Positions 1 through 8,974 of a stretch of 64,000 bases of DNA are shown here, piece by piece. The stretch lies in the NCBI RefSeq assembly GCF_042676085.1, contig NZ_JBHTKH010000007.1, positions 185,074 through 249,073 on the forward strand, written 5' to 3'. The stretch comes from Terrabacter terrigena. GTDB lineage: Bacteria > Actinomycetota > Actinomycetes > Actinomycetales > Dermatophilaceae. The stretch's first letter is position 1. The number at the start of each line of letters is the position of its first letter. The notes under the pieces are model-generated. The model was given only the letters and a program-made list of their open reading frames with translations. It had not been told where the DNA came from and ran no database searches. The translations under genes and the position numbers were made by a program.

Positions 1-451
1 GGCCGGCCGACCGCAGGCGACGCCTTGGCGACCGGCTGCCGATCTCGGCGTGCAACACCCCGAGCCTGCCAGAGGCGAGCGCGAGCCAGGCCATGTCGTC
101 GTAGAAGTCGTTGACCCACCGTGCGCGGTTGCGCAGCCGGATCGTCGCGAGCAGCCGGTCGCCCTGCCGGGCCTGCGCTTCGGCGGCTTCCGGGTCCCCG
201 GTTCGCAGGTGCCGCAGGCCGGCGTCGACGATCGCGTCGAGGTAGTGCGCCTGCCACCAGTAGTGCCAGACGCCGCGCAGACCTCCGAACCAGCGCCCGC
301 CGCCCGGGGCGGGGTGGGACACCTGCGCGAGGTGGGTGAACGGCATGCGGCCGAGCCGCCCCCCGAAGAGCGCCTCGACCGAACGCTCCGCCTCGGCGGC
401 GCGCTCGTCGGGCTGCCCCGTGAGCTGGGTCGGTGTGCGTGCGGCGGACAC
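1..451 (-). CDS. Glycoside hydrolase family 76-like protein (alpha-1,6-mannanase type), cut by window edge
   Basis: Reading the minus strand from a GTG at 451 gives an open frame of 150 codons that runs off the left end. Around residue 110 it contains WVNDFYDDMAWLALA, which matches the paired-aspartate region of GH76 enzymes (endo-alpha-1,6-mannanases and relatives). The start carries GTGWF-like aromatic residues (RWFGGLRGVWHYWWQAHYLDA) also typical of that (alpha/alpha)6 barrel. GH76 proteins usually exceed 300 residues, so less than half is visible. No signal peptide is seen in the visible N-terminus, so the product may be cytoplasmic. The start is not certain, since only a weak GGAG sits beside it. 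Family assignment is fairly safe; the substrate is inferred. Confidence 0.72.
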   Translation of the reverse strand, partial: MSAARTPTQLTGQPDERAAEAERSVEALFGGRLGRMPFTHLAQVSHPAPGGGRWFGGLRGVWHYWWQAHYLDAIVDAGLRHLRTGDPEAAEAQARQGDRLLATIRLRNRARWVNDFYDDMAWLALASGRLGVLHAEIGSRSPRRRLRSAG

Positions 452-513
452 GCTCCGGACGCTACCGCGCGGCCCTGCGGCCGCCGCGGCTGTGCAAGGG
501 TCGGAGGGTGGGG

Positions 514-1752
514 ATGACCGAAGGGGTGGTGGCCGACGAGCTGTGGCGCACGGTGACGCCGCAGGTCATCGGGGCGCTCGTGCGGCGCTACCGGGACTTC
601 GACCGGGCCGAGGAGGCCGCGCAGGAGGCGCTGCTCGCGGCTGCCGCGCAGTGGCCCGAGGAGGGCGTGCCGGACGACCCCAAGGCGTGGCTCGTCCGCG
701 TCGCGTCGCGCCGGCTCATCGACGGGCTGCGCAGCGACGAGGCACGGGTACGCCGTGAGGTCGCCGACGCCGGCCGCACCCCCGTCGGCGACCGGGTGAG
801 CCCGCCACCGGATGCCGCCGTCACGTCAGACGTCGACGACACCCTGACGCTGCTGCTGCTCTGCTGCCACCCGGCGCTGACCCCAGCGGCGCGGATCGCC
901 CTGACCCTCAGGGCCGTCGGTGGTCTGACCACCGCCCAGATCGCCCACGCCTTCCTCGTCGGCGAGGCGACCATGGCGCAGCGGATCAGCCGCGCCAAGG
1001 CGAGCATCCGCGATGCGGGGTCGCAGTTCACGATGCCACCTGCCACCGAGCTTCCCGCCCGGCTGAGTGAGGTGCTCCACGTGCTCTACCTCGTGTTCAC
1101 CGAGGGGCACACGGCGAGCAGCGGAGACGCACTGGCCCGGGTCGACCTGACCGCCGAGGCGATCCGCCTGACCCGGCAGGTGCACGCCCTGCTGCCCGAC
1201 GAGGGCGAGGTGACGGGCCTGCTCGCGCTGATGCTCCTCACCGAGGCGCGGCGGCCGGCCCGCACCTCGTCGACCGGCGAGCTCGTGCCTCTCGACGAGC
1301 AGGACCGCTCGCTGTGGCACGCGGCCTCCATCCGTGAGGGCACCGACCTGATCACGGACGCCCTCACGCGCACGCAGCTGGGGCCCTACCAGGTGCAGGC
1401 GGCCATCGCGGCGGTCCACGACGAGGCGCCCACCGCAGCCGACACGGACTGGGCGCAGGTGCTGGCGCTCTACGACGTGCTCGAGCAGCTGGCCCCCGGG
1501 CCGGTCGTCTCGCTCAACCGGGCGGTGGCGCTCGCGATGGTGGAGGGACCGGACGCCGGCCTGGCGCAGCTCGCCGACCTCGAAGGTGACAGGCGACTGG
1601 CGCAGCACCACCGACTGCACGCCGTGCGTGCCCACCTGCTCGAGCTGCGTGGTGACACCGAGGGAGCCCGCGAGAGCTACCTCCGCGCTTCCCGGCTCAC
1701 GACAAGCATCCCCGAGCAGCAACACCTGCGCCGCAAGGCGGACGCCCTGTGA
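514..1752 (+). CDS. ECF42-type RNA polymerase sigma factor with C-terminal TPR-like domain (DUF6596)
   Basis: The 412-residue product begins with sigma region 2 (about residues 10-75, RYRDFDRAEEAAQEALLAA then WLVRVASRRLIDGLRS). Region 4 follows near 110-165 (LTLRAVGGLTTAQIAHAFLV, RISRAKASI). A long helical C-terminal extension (about 180-412) is the DUF6596/TPR-like part typical of ECF42 sigma factors. These lack a classical anti-sigma partner and in known genomes usually sit next to a DGPF/YCII-domain gene; none is adjacent here. The ATG at 514 was chosen because it starts the conserved domain and follows GGAGGGTGGGG; upstream codons only extend into low-complexity Arg-rich sequence. It diverges from the GH76 gene. 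Targets cannot be read from the sequence. Confidence 0.9.
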   Translation: MTEGVVADELWRTVTPQVIGALVRRYRDFDRAEEAAQEALLAAAAQWPEEGVPDDPKAWLVRVASRRLIDGLRSDEARVRREVADAGRTPVGDRVSPPPDAAVTSDVDDTLTLLLLCCHPALTPAARIALTLRAVGGLTTAQIAHAFLVGEATMAQRISRAKASIRDAGSQFTMPPATELPARLSEVLHVLYLVFTEGHTASSGDALARVDLTAEAIRLTRQVHALLPDEGEVTGLLALMLLTEARRPARTSSTGELVPLDEQDRSLWHAASIREGTDLITDALTRTQLGPYQVQAAIAAVHDEAPTAADTDWAQVLALYDVLEQLAPGPVVSLNRAVALAMVEGPDAGLAQLADLEGDRRLAQHHRLHAVRAHLLELRGDTEGARESYLRASRLTTSIPEQQHLRRKADAL

Positions 1753-1810
1753 GAGGCAGAGACGGCACGGCCGGCACCGCCGACGCGGCCGACGCGACGG
1801 ACAGGCCCGG

Positions 1811-2614
1811 TCAGCTGCTCATCGAGGAGGACCCGCCGAGCTCGTCCTCGACCTTCTCGGCCGCCGCATGCGTGGCGGCGTCGATCTCGTCGGGGTAGGC
1901 GCCGAAGAACATCATGGTCAGCTCGACGTCGCCGACTGCCGTGGCGACCTGCGTGGCCTCCAAGCCGTCGAGCGCGCCGCCGTCTGCCGTGACCCGGAAC
2001 GCGACCGAGTGGTCCCCGGCGTCAGGGGCCTTGGCCGCACGGACCGACATCGTCGAACGGCCGTCCGGCAGTCTGAACGTCACGCTCGGGCAGGCCTTCA
2101 CCGCCGTCGTGATCGAGTCGTGGAACACGCGGACCCTGGCGGGTGAACCGAGGGCATCGAGGTACTCGTCGATCCAGGGCCCGTCCTGCCCGCCCGAGAA
2201 CGAGGTCGCAGCGCTGGCGGTCGAGCCGGGCGCGTGGTCGGCGTTCATGATGTCGATGAGCGCCTTGCACTGCGCTCGCTTCGACGAGATGACCGGGTTG
2301 GCGTCGCCCTGGTCCATCGCCTCGATCGAGAAGCCCGGCGGAAGGTCGTCGAGCTGGAGCAGGGCCTTCCGGAGGGTGGCCGCAGAGCGCACCGGCCTGG
2401 CGGGGCGGGCAGCTGTGGTCTCGGGCTGTCCGGTTGTCATCGACGGGGTCGGGATGGCCGACGTCGGGGCGGTCGATGTCGATACCGACGAGCCGGTGGA
2501 GCTGGCCACCGCGGTCTCCGCCGGGCCCGGGCCGCTCCCCGACGTGCAGGCGGCGAGCGTCAGGACGACCGGAAGGGCGAGCACGCCGCTGACAGGGCGT
2601 AGACGAGGAGGCAT
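1811..2614 (-). CDS. Secreted lipoprotein, possibly PknH-like sensor-domain type
   Basis: The 267-residue product starts with a lipoprotein signal peptide ending in the lipobox LTLAAC near residue 23. A Ser/Thr/Pro-rich linker (about 24-75) follows, then a globular domain with the segment RKALLQLDDLPPGFSI and paired cysteines (QCKAL, KACPSV). This layout resembles actinobacterial lipoproteins with a PknH-like extracellular sensor domain, but the match is by general pattern only. The domain ends in an acidic helix and a short Gly/Ser tail. It is predicted to be anchored on the outer face of the membrane. The start ATG lies seven bases downstream of a TAGCCT -10 box, so the mRNA is probably leaderless. 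Function is unknown. Confidence 0.75.
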   Translation of the reverse strand: MPPRLRPVSGVLALPVVLTLAACTSGSGPGPAETAVASSTGSSVSTSTAPTSAIPTPSMTTGQPETTAARPARPVRSAATLRKALLQLDDLPPGFSIEAMDQGDANPVISSKRAQCKALIDIMNADHAPGSTASAATSFSGGQDGPWIDEYLDALGSPARVRVFHDSITTAVKACPSVTFRLPDGRSTMSVRAAKAPDAGDHSVAFRVTADGGALDGLEATQVATAVGDVELTMMFFGAYPDEIDAATHAAAEKVEDELGGSSSMSS

Positions 2615-2621
2615 GGGCGCG

Positions 2622-2627
2622 AGGCTA
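2622..2627 (-). promoter_or_regulatory. -10 box of a leaderless promoter (TAGCCT)
   Basis: On the minus strand TAGCCT is followed by seven bases and the ATG of the lipoprotein gene at 2614, placing the expected transcription start at or next to the start codon. No Shine-Dalgarno sequence fits between them. The leaderless reading is inference. Confidence 0.5.
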
Positions 2628-2772
2628 TAGACCCATACCTCGTCTCATGGCCGGAATGAGGCGAGCGTGTCCCTTCGGTGATGTGCGCGTGCTGCCGCAG
2701 GCCCGTGAAGCGTGACCTCCGCCGGAGCGGCCTCGTTTCCTGACGAGACCGTCCCGGACGAAGGAGTCCCCC

Positions 2773-3876
2773 GTGCGCCACCCGACCCGCCTCGTCGCCA
2801 TGCTCGCCGCCACACTCGCGACTGCTGCACTCACGTCAGTCCCTCCGGCCGGCGCGCTGAGCGCAACCGCCGCAGCTCCCAAGGCCGCCACGCAGAAGCA
2901 GGTCGTCCAGCTGGGCGACTCCTACTCCGCGGGCAACGGCACGGGCGCCTACGAGGAGCGCAGCTGCTACCGGTCACCGCGCAACTACGGCAGCCAGGTC
3001 GCCGCGTCGATCGGGGCGAGCTACGTCGACCGCGCCTGCAGTGGCGGGGTCGTCGCCGACATCCTGCAGCCGCGTGACCTGGGCGATGCCTTCACGAAGT
3101 CGGCGACGTACTCCATCGACCCCGTCGCCCACCCCGACCAGCAGTCGGAGTGGATGCGCCGCGCCCAGACCGAGCGGCTCTGCGGCGTTCCGGCGCAGCC
3201 TGACTTCTCCTACCGCTACACCTTCGTCACCGGCGCCGGCGTCGGCAGCCTCTACACCGGCACCGTGTCGTGCCAGCTCGTCGTGCGACCGCAGATCGAC
3301 GCCGTCACGCCGGCGACCGACCTCGTCTTCCTCACCATCGGGGGCAACGACCTCGGCTTCTCGACGATCGTCACCAACTGCCTCGTCCTGCGCGATCCGT
3401 CGAGCTGCCGCAGCACGCTCGAGTCGGCGCGCGCCAAGGCGCCGACGATGATGGAGCGCGCGAAGGACGCCCTGCGTGCCGTCGAGGCCCGGTCCGGCGG
3501 GCACGCGGAGATCTACCTGCTCAGCTACCCGTACCTCGTCAACAGCGAGAGCTACTCCATTCCCGAGGCCGCCCCGACCTACGACGCCGGCGCCGCACTC
3601 AACGAGCTGCAGCGCTACGGCGACGAGGTGCAGGCCCGCGGCATGGCCGAGCTCAACGCAGAGCCGGGTGCCGACCGCTACCACTTCGTCGACACGGTGA
3701 AGCAGGAGTGGGCCGGCCACCTCCACGGGCTCGACCCGCACGTCGTCGCCGACAACTCGAAGGCCTGGCTCGTCCCGGTCGGTACCCCGGGACGGGACGT
3801 CGCCGAGTTCGTCCACCCGATCCAGCCGGGCTGGGACGCGACCGCCGGTGCCCTGCGCGCCGCCGTCGCCGGCTGA
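2773..3876 (+). CDS. Secreted SGNH/GDSL-family esterase or lipase
   Basis: The 367-residue protein has a Sec signal peptide (about residues 1-32, ending near PAGALSATAAA). The SGNH blocks follow: VVQLGDSYSAGNG with the nucleophile serine (block I), TIGGNDLGFSTIV with the block III Gly/Asn, and the C-terminal EFVHPIQPGWDA with the catalytic His. Six cysteines (CYRSPRNYG, RACSGG, RLCG, VSCQL, TNCLV, SSCRS) suggest disulfides, as in secreted actinobacterial esterases of this family. Start is a GTG six bases after a perfect AAGGAG. It stands alone between the divergent lipoprotein gene and the convergent DUF429 gene. The substrate (lipid or acylated polymer) cannot be told from the sequence. Confidence 0.88.
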   Translation: MRHPTRLVAMLAATLATAALTSVPPAGALSATAAAPKAATQKQVVQLGDSYSAGNGTGAYEERSCYRSPRNYGSQVAASIGASYVDRACSGGVVADILQPRDLGDAFTKSATYSIDPVAHPDQQSEWMRRAQTERLCGVPAQPDFSYRYTFVTGAGVGSLYTGTVSCQLVVRPQIDAVTPATDLVFLTIGGNDLGFSTIVTNCLVLRDPSSCRSTLESARAKAPTMMERAKDALRAVEARSGGHAEIYLLSYPYLVNSESYSIPEAAPTYDAGAALNELQRYGDEVQARGMAELNAEPGADRYHFVDTVKQEWAGHLHGLDPHVVADNSKAWLVPVGTPGRDVAEFVHPIQPGWDATAGALRAAVAG

Positions 3877-3898
3877 CGCGTCGCGGCGCGCGGCGCCG

Positions 3899-4792
3899 TC
3901 AGGCCCAGATCGCGGCCGGTATGCCGTCCGAGAAGACCTCCGGCGGGTCGGGCAGCGGGCGCGCCTGACCCGCCGCGTGACGCGCGGCCGTCCACGCGAC
4001 CGCGCACGCGTCGAGCACGTCGTCGGCGGCATACCCCTGGCCCTCCAGCACCGAGGGGCGTGCCAGCCCAGCCTCCGCCAGGGCGCTGAGCCGTTGCGAG
4101 CGACCCTCGTCCGTCTTCTTGCTCGCCTTGATCGGGGCGCCGGTCATCGTGGCGAACGACAGCTCGGGATGCACCTCGAGCACGGTCACCGTCGGGCGCG
4201 TGCGCACCCACGCGTCGACCTCGACGATCTTGTCGCGCAGCGAGAAGGCCTGCGCCCCGACGCCCTGCCCGACGAGGTCTCGGTTGACGGCGTCCGCGTC
4301 GAGGCGGGAGTCGGCGAGGTAGGCCGCCCTGGTCAGGGTCGAGAAGATCGACGAGGACTTGCCCGGCAGGGCATTGCGGGCGAGCTGGTCCGCTTGACGG
4401 ATCGTCTTGTCGGGCAGGCCGATCGGGATGTCGATGCCGACGACCCGGATGCCCAGCGACTCGCGCACCATCGCGACGAGCTCGGCGATGGTCGGGGCAA
4501 CGACGACCCGCGGTCGCGGTGCGCCGGGCTCGAGAACCGCACCGACCCAGCCCGCTCTGCAGCCGTCCACCCCGAGAACCGGTGCAGCGACCTCGATCGG
4601 CGGCAGCTGCGTGCCGGGCGTGATGGTCGGTCTGTTCTGTCCGGCCAGCGCCGCGTCGAGCCGTGCCAGCGCTCGGGAGGCGTCGGCGTACGCGTCAGCC
4701 ACCTGGGAGCCGCCCGTCGGCTCCGACTGCGCCTCGGCCGCCAGATCCACGGCGAAGTCGCGCACTCGCTGACGCCACGCCTCGATGTCCAT
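3899..4792 (-). CDS. DUF429 domain protein (RNase H-like fold, predicted nuclease)
   Basis: The 297-residue product shows the DUF429 signatures: VLGVDGCRAGWVGAVL near residue 80, VVGIDIPIGLPD near 125, EVHPELSFATMTG near 210, and DDVLDACAVAWTAARHA near the C-terminus. This family is predicted to have an RNase H-like fold with acidic active-site residues, though its biochemical role is unproven. The N-terminal 70 residues are an extra helical segment. The ATG at 4792 follows GGTGGGGAC; an upstream in-frame extension would run into the divergent AAA+ gene. The last codons contain Gly-Ile-Pro written GGC ATA CCG, using the very rare ATA codon inside the recurring GGCATAC heptamer. Confidence 0.82.
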   Translation of the reverse strand: MDIEAWRQRVRDFAVDLAAEAQSEPTGGSQVADAYADASRALARLDAALAGQNRPTITPGTQLPPIEVAAPVLGVDGCRAGWVGAVLEPGAPRPRVVVAPTIAELVAMVRESLGIRVVGIDIPIGLPDKTIRQADQLARNALPGKSSSIFSTLTRAAYLADSRLDADAVNRDLVGQGVGAQAFSLRDKIVEVDAWVRTRPTVTVLEVHPELSFATMTGAPIKASKKTDEGRSQRLSALAEAGLARPSVLEGQGYAADDVLDACAVAWTAARHAAGQARPLPDPPEVFSDGIPAAIWA

Positions 4793-4876
4793 GTCCCCAC
4801 CCAACCGCACCGACGACAGCCGACGCGCACCCCTCTCCGGCCCGGACGACCCTTCGACACCGTCGCAACTCGGACG

Positions 4877-4882
4877 TAGCGT
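4877..4882 (+). promoter_or_regulatory. -10 box of a leaderless promoter (TAGCGT)
   Basis: TAGCGT is followed by six bases and the ATG of the AAA+ gene at 4889. The GTGAGG overlapping it could also act as a weak ribosome binding site, so a leaderless start is likely but not certain. Confidence 0.45.
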
Positions 4883-4888
4883 GAGGCA

Positions 4889-6286
4889 ATGAGCCTTCCC
4901 GAGCCGGGTCGACCGGCCACCCTCGGCGAGCTGCGGGCCTCGGGCCACGTCCACCGCAGCGTCAAGAGCGAGATCCGCGAGAACCTGCTCGCCCGCCTGC
5001 GCACAGGTGAGGACGTCTTCCCCGGCATGGTGGGTTTCGAGGACACCGTGCTGCCCGAGCTCGAGACCGCGCTACTCGCCGGGCACGACCTCGTGCTGCT
5101 CGGCGAGCGCGGACAGGGCAAGACTCGCCTGATGCGCACCCTCGCCGGCCTGCTCGACGAGTGGAGCCCGGTCGTCGAGGGCTGCGAGATCGGCGACGAC
5201 CCGCACGAGCCGTCGTGCGTGCGCTGCCGTCGCCTCGCCGCCGAGCTCGGCGACGACCTGCCCGTGGCCTGGCGGCACCGCAGCGAGCGCTACACCGAGA
5301 AGCTCGCGACCCCCGACACCAGCGTGGGCGACCTCGTCGGCGACGTCGACCCGGTCAAGGTCGCGCAGGGGCGCACGCTCGGCGACCCCGAGACGGTCCA
5401 CTACGGTCTCGTGCCGCGCAGCAACCGCGGCATCTTCGGCCTCAACGAGCTGCCCGACCTCGCCGAGCGCATCCAGGTCGCGCTCTTCAACGTGCTCGAG
5501 GAGCGCGACATCCAGATCCGCGGCTACTCGCTGCGCCTGCCGCTCGACCTGCTCCTCGTCGCGACGGCCAACCCCGAGGACTACACGAACCGCGGCCGCA
5601 TCATCACCCCGCTCAAGGACCGCTTCGGCGCCGAGATCCGCACCCACTACCCGACCGAGGTCAGTGACGAGGTCGCTCTCATCGCCCAGGAGTCGGCCCT
5701 CGTCGCCGACGTCCCCGAGCACCTTCTCGAGGTGCTGGCGCACTTCACCCGCGGGCTGCGCGAGTCGGCCGCCGTCGACCAGCGGTCCGGCGTGTCCGCG
5801 CGCTTCGCGATCGCCGGCGCCGAGGGGGTCGCGGGGTCGGCGCTGCGCCGCGCCGCCAGGGTCGGCGAGGCGTATGCCGTCGCGCGCGTCTGCGACGTCC
5901 CCACCGTCGTGCCCACGCTGCTCGGAAAGGTCGAGTTCGAGATGGGGGAGGAGGGCCGCGAGCGCGACGTGCTGACGCACCTGCTGCGGCTCGCCGTCGC
6001 CGAGACGTACCGGTCGCGGCTCGCCGGCCTCGACCTCACGGGCTTCACGAACCTCTTCGCCGAGGGCGCCGTCGTCGAGACCGGCGAGCTCGTGCCGGGC
6101 GCCGACCTGCTGGCCCAGGTCGGTCCGGTCTCGGGCCTGTCGAAGGTGCTCGACCGGCTGGGCCACGGCGACGACGCGACACCCGGGCAGGTCGCCGCCG
6201 CGGTCGAGTTCGTGCTCGAGGGGTTGCACCTGACCCGTCGCATCGACAAGGACAGCGTGGCCGGCCGCACCGTCTACGGGGCCTAG
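4889..6286 (+). CDS. AAA+ ATPase, magnesium-chelatase subunit I/MoxR-like
   Basis: The 465-residue ATPase has Walker A GERGQGKT (residues 72-79), a Walker B region in GIFGLNELPDLAERIQ, and ATANPEDYTNRGRIITPLKDRFG, a sensor-1 and arginine-finger block typical of the ChlI/BchI and MoxR clade. Unlike core ChlI it carries an insertion with C99, C110 and C113 (CEIGDDPHEPSCVRC) that could bind zinc. The next gene, nine bases downstream, encodes a VWA protein, so the two form a ChlI/ChlD-like chaperone pair. Such pairs are thought to remodel or load metal into partner proteins. Nothing nearby is for chlorophyll or cobalamin synthesis, so a true chelatase role is not supported. The client is unknown. 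Confidence 0.88.
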   Translation: MSLPEPGRPATLGELRASGHVHRSVKSEIRENLLARLRTGEDVFPGMVGFEDTVLPELETALLAGHDLVLLGERGQGKTRLMRTLAGLLDEWSPVVEGCEIGDDPHEPSCVRCRRLAAELGDDLPVAWRHRSERYTEKLATPDTSVGDLVGDVDPVKVAQGRTLGDPETVHYGLVPRSNRGIFGLNELPDLAERIQVALFNVLEERDIQIRGYSLRLPLDLLLVATANPEDYTNRGRIITPLKDRFGAEIRTHYPTEVSDEVALIAQESALVADVPEHLLEVLAHFTRGLRESAAVDQRSGVSARFAIAGAEGVAGSALRRAARVGEAYAVARVCDVPTVVPTLLGKVEFEMGEEGRERDVLTHLLRLAVAETYRSRLAGLDLTGFTNLFAEGAVVETGELVPGADLLAQVGPVSGLSKVLDRLGHGDDATPGQVAAAVEFVLEGLHLTRRIDKDSVAGRTVYGA

Positions 6287-6295
6287 GCCGAGCCG

Positions 6296-8299
6296 ATGAC
6301 CCCGCACGAGGGTGACGGTGTGCACGGGCGGTTCCGCTACGCGCCGTGGAGTGGTGGGCAGCCGGACCCGCTGGCGCCACCGTTCGACGTGCGCGCCGCC
6401 CTCGACGAGGTGGGCCAGGACGTCCTCGCGGGCGGCAGCCTGCGCGAGTCCCTGCGAGAGCTGCTGCGCCGCGGCACCGACGGCCGGCGCGGCCTCGACG
6501 ACCTCAGCGAACGCGTCCGCCGGCTGCGCGAGGCGGCCCGTCGCCGCGGTGACCTCGGCGGCACGCTCGACCAGGTGCGCGGCCTTCTCGACCAGGCGCT
6601 GGCCCAGGAGCGAGACCAGCTCGCGTCCGAGGACTGCGACGACGCCCGCCTCGCCGAGATGGACCTCGCGACGATCCCCGACGACGTCGCTGGTGCCGTC
6701 CGGGCGCTGAGCGACTACCAGTGGCACTCCGACGAGGCGCGCCGGGCCTACGAGCAGATCGCGCAGATGCTGCAGCGCGAGGTCGTCGGCGCGCAGTTCG
6801 AGGGGCTCAAGCAGGCTCTCTCCGGCAACGACCCCGAGGCGATGCAGCGGGTCAAGGACATGCTCGCCGACCTCAACCAGCTGCTCGCGGCCCATGCCCG
6901 GGGCGAGGACACCGAGGACCTGTTCCGTGACTTCATGGACAAGCACGGCGACCTGTTCCCCGAGAACCCCGAGAACGTCGACGAGCTCATCGACGCCCTC
7001 GCCCGTCGGCAGGCCGCGGCCGAGCGGCTGCTCGCCTCTCTCAGCCGCGAGCAGCGCGAGCAGCTCGCCCAGCTGATGGCCGATGCGCTCGGCGACCCCG
7101 ACCTCGCCTCCCAGATGGCGCAGCTGTCCGACAACCTCCGCGCCCTGCGGCCCGGGCTCGACCGCTCGTCACCCGTGCGCGGCGGCCAGCCCGGCGGTGA
7201 GCCGATGCCGTGGGGGCAGGCCGTCGAGGCGGTCGCGGAGGTGGCCGACCTCGAGCAGCTCGACGAGCAGCTGAGCCAGGCCTACTTCGGCGCGACCCTC
7301 GACGACGTCGACGTGGAGCGGCTCGAGCAGTACCTCGGCGCCGACGCCACCCGTGACTTCCAGGCGCTTCGCCAGCTGGAACGGGAGCTCGAGCGGCAGG
7401 GCTTCGTCTCCCGTGGCGACGACGGGCTCCGGCTGACGCCTCGCGCCGTCCGACGGCTCGGCGAGACGGCGCTGCGCCGCGTCTTCGAGCACATCGACGC
7501 GGCCGGCCGTGGCGACCACGACGACCACTCCGCCGGCCAGGCCGACGAGCCGACGGGCCTGAGCCGCGAGTGGCGCTTCGGTGACGAGCTGCCGCTCGAC
7601 ACGGTGCGCACGGTCTCGAATGCCTTGCGGCGCAACGCGACCCGACGGCATACGTCCTCGGCGCATGCCGGCGGAGTGGACCTTCTCGTCGAGGACTTCG
7701 AGGTGATCGAGACCGAGCGGCGCGCCCAGGCGGCGGTGGCGCTGTGCGTCGACATGTCGTTCTCGATGCTGCACGAGGGCCGGTGGGGGCCGATGAAGCA
7801 GACGGCCCTGGCGCTGTCCCACCTCGTGGCCACTCGCTTCCGCCACGACGCCCTCCAGATCATCGGCTTCAACCTCGCCGCCCGGCGGCTCACCCCGGTC
7901 GAGCTCACCGAGGCCGAGCCGGAGTGGGTGCAGGGCACGAACCTCCAGCACGCGCTGATGCTCGCGTCACGGCACCTGCGGCGGCACCCGGAGGCCGAGC
8001 CGGTCGTCCTCGTCGTCACCGACGGCGAGCCGACCGCACACATCGCCGATGACGGTATGCCCGAGTTCCACTGGCCTGCGACGCAGGAGACCATCCGGGC
8101 GACGATCCGCCAGGTCGACGAGCTGCGGCGCTCGGGTGCGACGCTCAACGTCTTCATGCTCGGCGACGACCCGGGCCTCGCCCGCTTCGTCGACGCCGTC
8201 GCCCGGCGCGCCGGCGGTCGCGTGTTCACGCCCGACGTGTCCCGTCTCGGCGAGTACGTCGTCGCCGACTACCTCCGGGCCCGCCGCGGGCGGCGCTGA
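6296..8299 (+). CDS. VWA-domain protein partner of the AAA+ ATPase (ChlD-like)
   Basis: The 667-residue protein has a long acidic, Gln/Leu-rich helical N-terminal region (about 20-330) likely to form coiled coils. A conserved middle segment (SREWRFGDELPLDTVRTVSNAL) follows, then a C-terminal VWA domain whose MIDAS motif CVDMSFSM lies near residue 485, with the metal-binding Thr in WVQGTNLQHAL and Asp in VVTDGEPT. No signal peptide or membrane segment is seen, so it acts in the cytoplasm. It starts nine bases after the AAA+ gene, consistent with one transcript and a stable complex. The family is known from many actinobacteria but has no assigned substrate. Confidence 0.86.
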   Translation: MTPHEGDGVHGRFRYAPWSGGQPDPLAPPFDVRAALDEVGQDVLAGGSLRESLRELLRRGTDGRRGLDDLSERVRRLREAARRRGDLGGTLDQVRGLLDQALAQERDQLASEDCDDARLAEMDLATIPDDVAGAVRALSDYQWHSDEARRAYEQIAQMLQREVVGAQFEGLKQALSGNDPEAMQRVKDMLADLNQLLAAHARGEDTEDLFRDFMDKHGDLFPENPENVDELIDALARRQAAAERLLASLSREQREQLAQLMADALGDPDLASQMAQLSDNLRALRPGLDRSSPVRGGQPGGEPMPWGQAVEAVAEVADLEQLDEQLSQAYFGATLDDVDVERLEQYLGADATRDFQALRQLERELERQGFVSRGDDGLRLTPRAVRRLGETALRRVFEHIDAAGRGDHDDHSAGQADEPTGLSREWRFGDELPLDTVRTVSNALRRNATRRHTSSAHAGGVDLLVEDFEVIETERRAQAAVALCVDMSFSMLHEGRWGPMKQTALALSHLVATRFRHDALQIIGFNLAARRLTPVELTEAEPEWVQGTNLQHALMLASRHLRRHPEAEPVVLVVTDGEPTAHIADDGMPEFHWPATQETIRATIRQVDELRRSGATLNVFMLGDDPGLARFVDAVARRAGGRVFTPDVSRLGEYVVADYLRARRGRR

Positions 8300-8332
8300 C
8301 CCACCACGACCACACCACAGGAGGAGGGCGGC

Positions 8333-8926
8333 ATGGGCAAGGTGATCTCGTCGGCGTCGACGTCCCTCGACGGCTTCGTCGCGGGCCCCGACGACGAGGT
8401 GGGACCCCTCTTCGACTGGTACGAGGCCGGTGACCGGCCGTGGACGTCGGCGGGCGGCGACATGACGTTCCACCTGACGCAGGCCGACCACGACTACTGG
8501 AGCGGCTGGGTGGCGCGGCTGGGAGCGCTCGTCGTCGGGCGTCACCTCTTCGACATCACCGACGGCTGGAAGGGCACCCACCCGCTCGGGGTGCCGGTCG
8601 TCGTGCTGACCCACAGCCCGCCCGAAGGTTGGGGATACCCCGGCGGCACGGTCGAGTTCGTCACCGGCGGCATCCACGACGCCGTCGCGCGGGCGAAGCA
8701 GGTCGCGGGTGACGCCGACGTGGGCGTCGCAGCGGGCGAGATCGCGAGCCAGTGCCTCGTCGCGGGGCTCCTCGACGAGGTCTCGGTCGACCTCGTGCCC
8801 TGCTTCCTCGGTGTCGGTCGCCCCTACTTCACGGCGGTCGCGGGGCAGGTCGTCCTCGGCGACCCGACGACCGTCGTCGAAGGGGAGCGCCTCACCCACC
8901 TCGTCTACCCGGTGCAGCCCGGCTGA
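8333..8926 (+). CDS. Dihydrofolate reductase-fold protein (RibD C-terminal domain family)
   Basis: The 197-residue single-domain protein opens with the standard strand KVISSASTSLDGFVAGPDDE. It continues through GALVVGRHLFDITDGW, the NADPH-binding-type segment of RibD-C/DHFR-fold proteins, and closes with the conserved LLDEVSVDLVPCFLGVGRPYF block. These stand-alone proteins are widespread in actinobacteria and probably reduce small molecules with NADPH; the substrate is unknown. A strong AGGAGGAGG ends seven bases before the ATG. It follows the VWA gene by 33 bases and could share its transcript. A second paralogue lies at 14552-15127. Confidence 0.88.
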   Translation: MGKVISSASTSLDGFVAGPDDEVGPLFDWYEAGDRPWTSAGGDMTFHLTQADHDYWSGWVARLGALVVGRHLFDITDGWKGTHPLGVPVVVLTHSPPEGWGYPGGTVEFVTGGIHDAVARAKQVAGDADVGVAAGEIASQCLVAGLLDEVSVDLVPCFLGVGRPYFTAVAGQVVLGDPTTVVEGERLTHLVYPVQPG

Positions 8927-8974
8927 CCGCGAAATGCGCTCGCCCGTGGTGCGCGCGCCTGTCATGGTGACCGC

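Noticed and set aside
4889..8299. Magnesium or cobalt chelatase for tetrapyrrole synthesis
   Set aside because: No H subunit or porphyrin or cobalamin gene is nearby, and the VWA partner differs from true ChlD by its long helical N-terminus.
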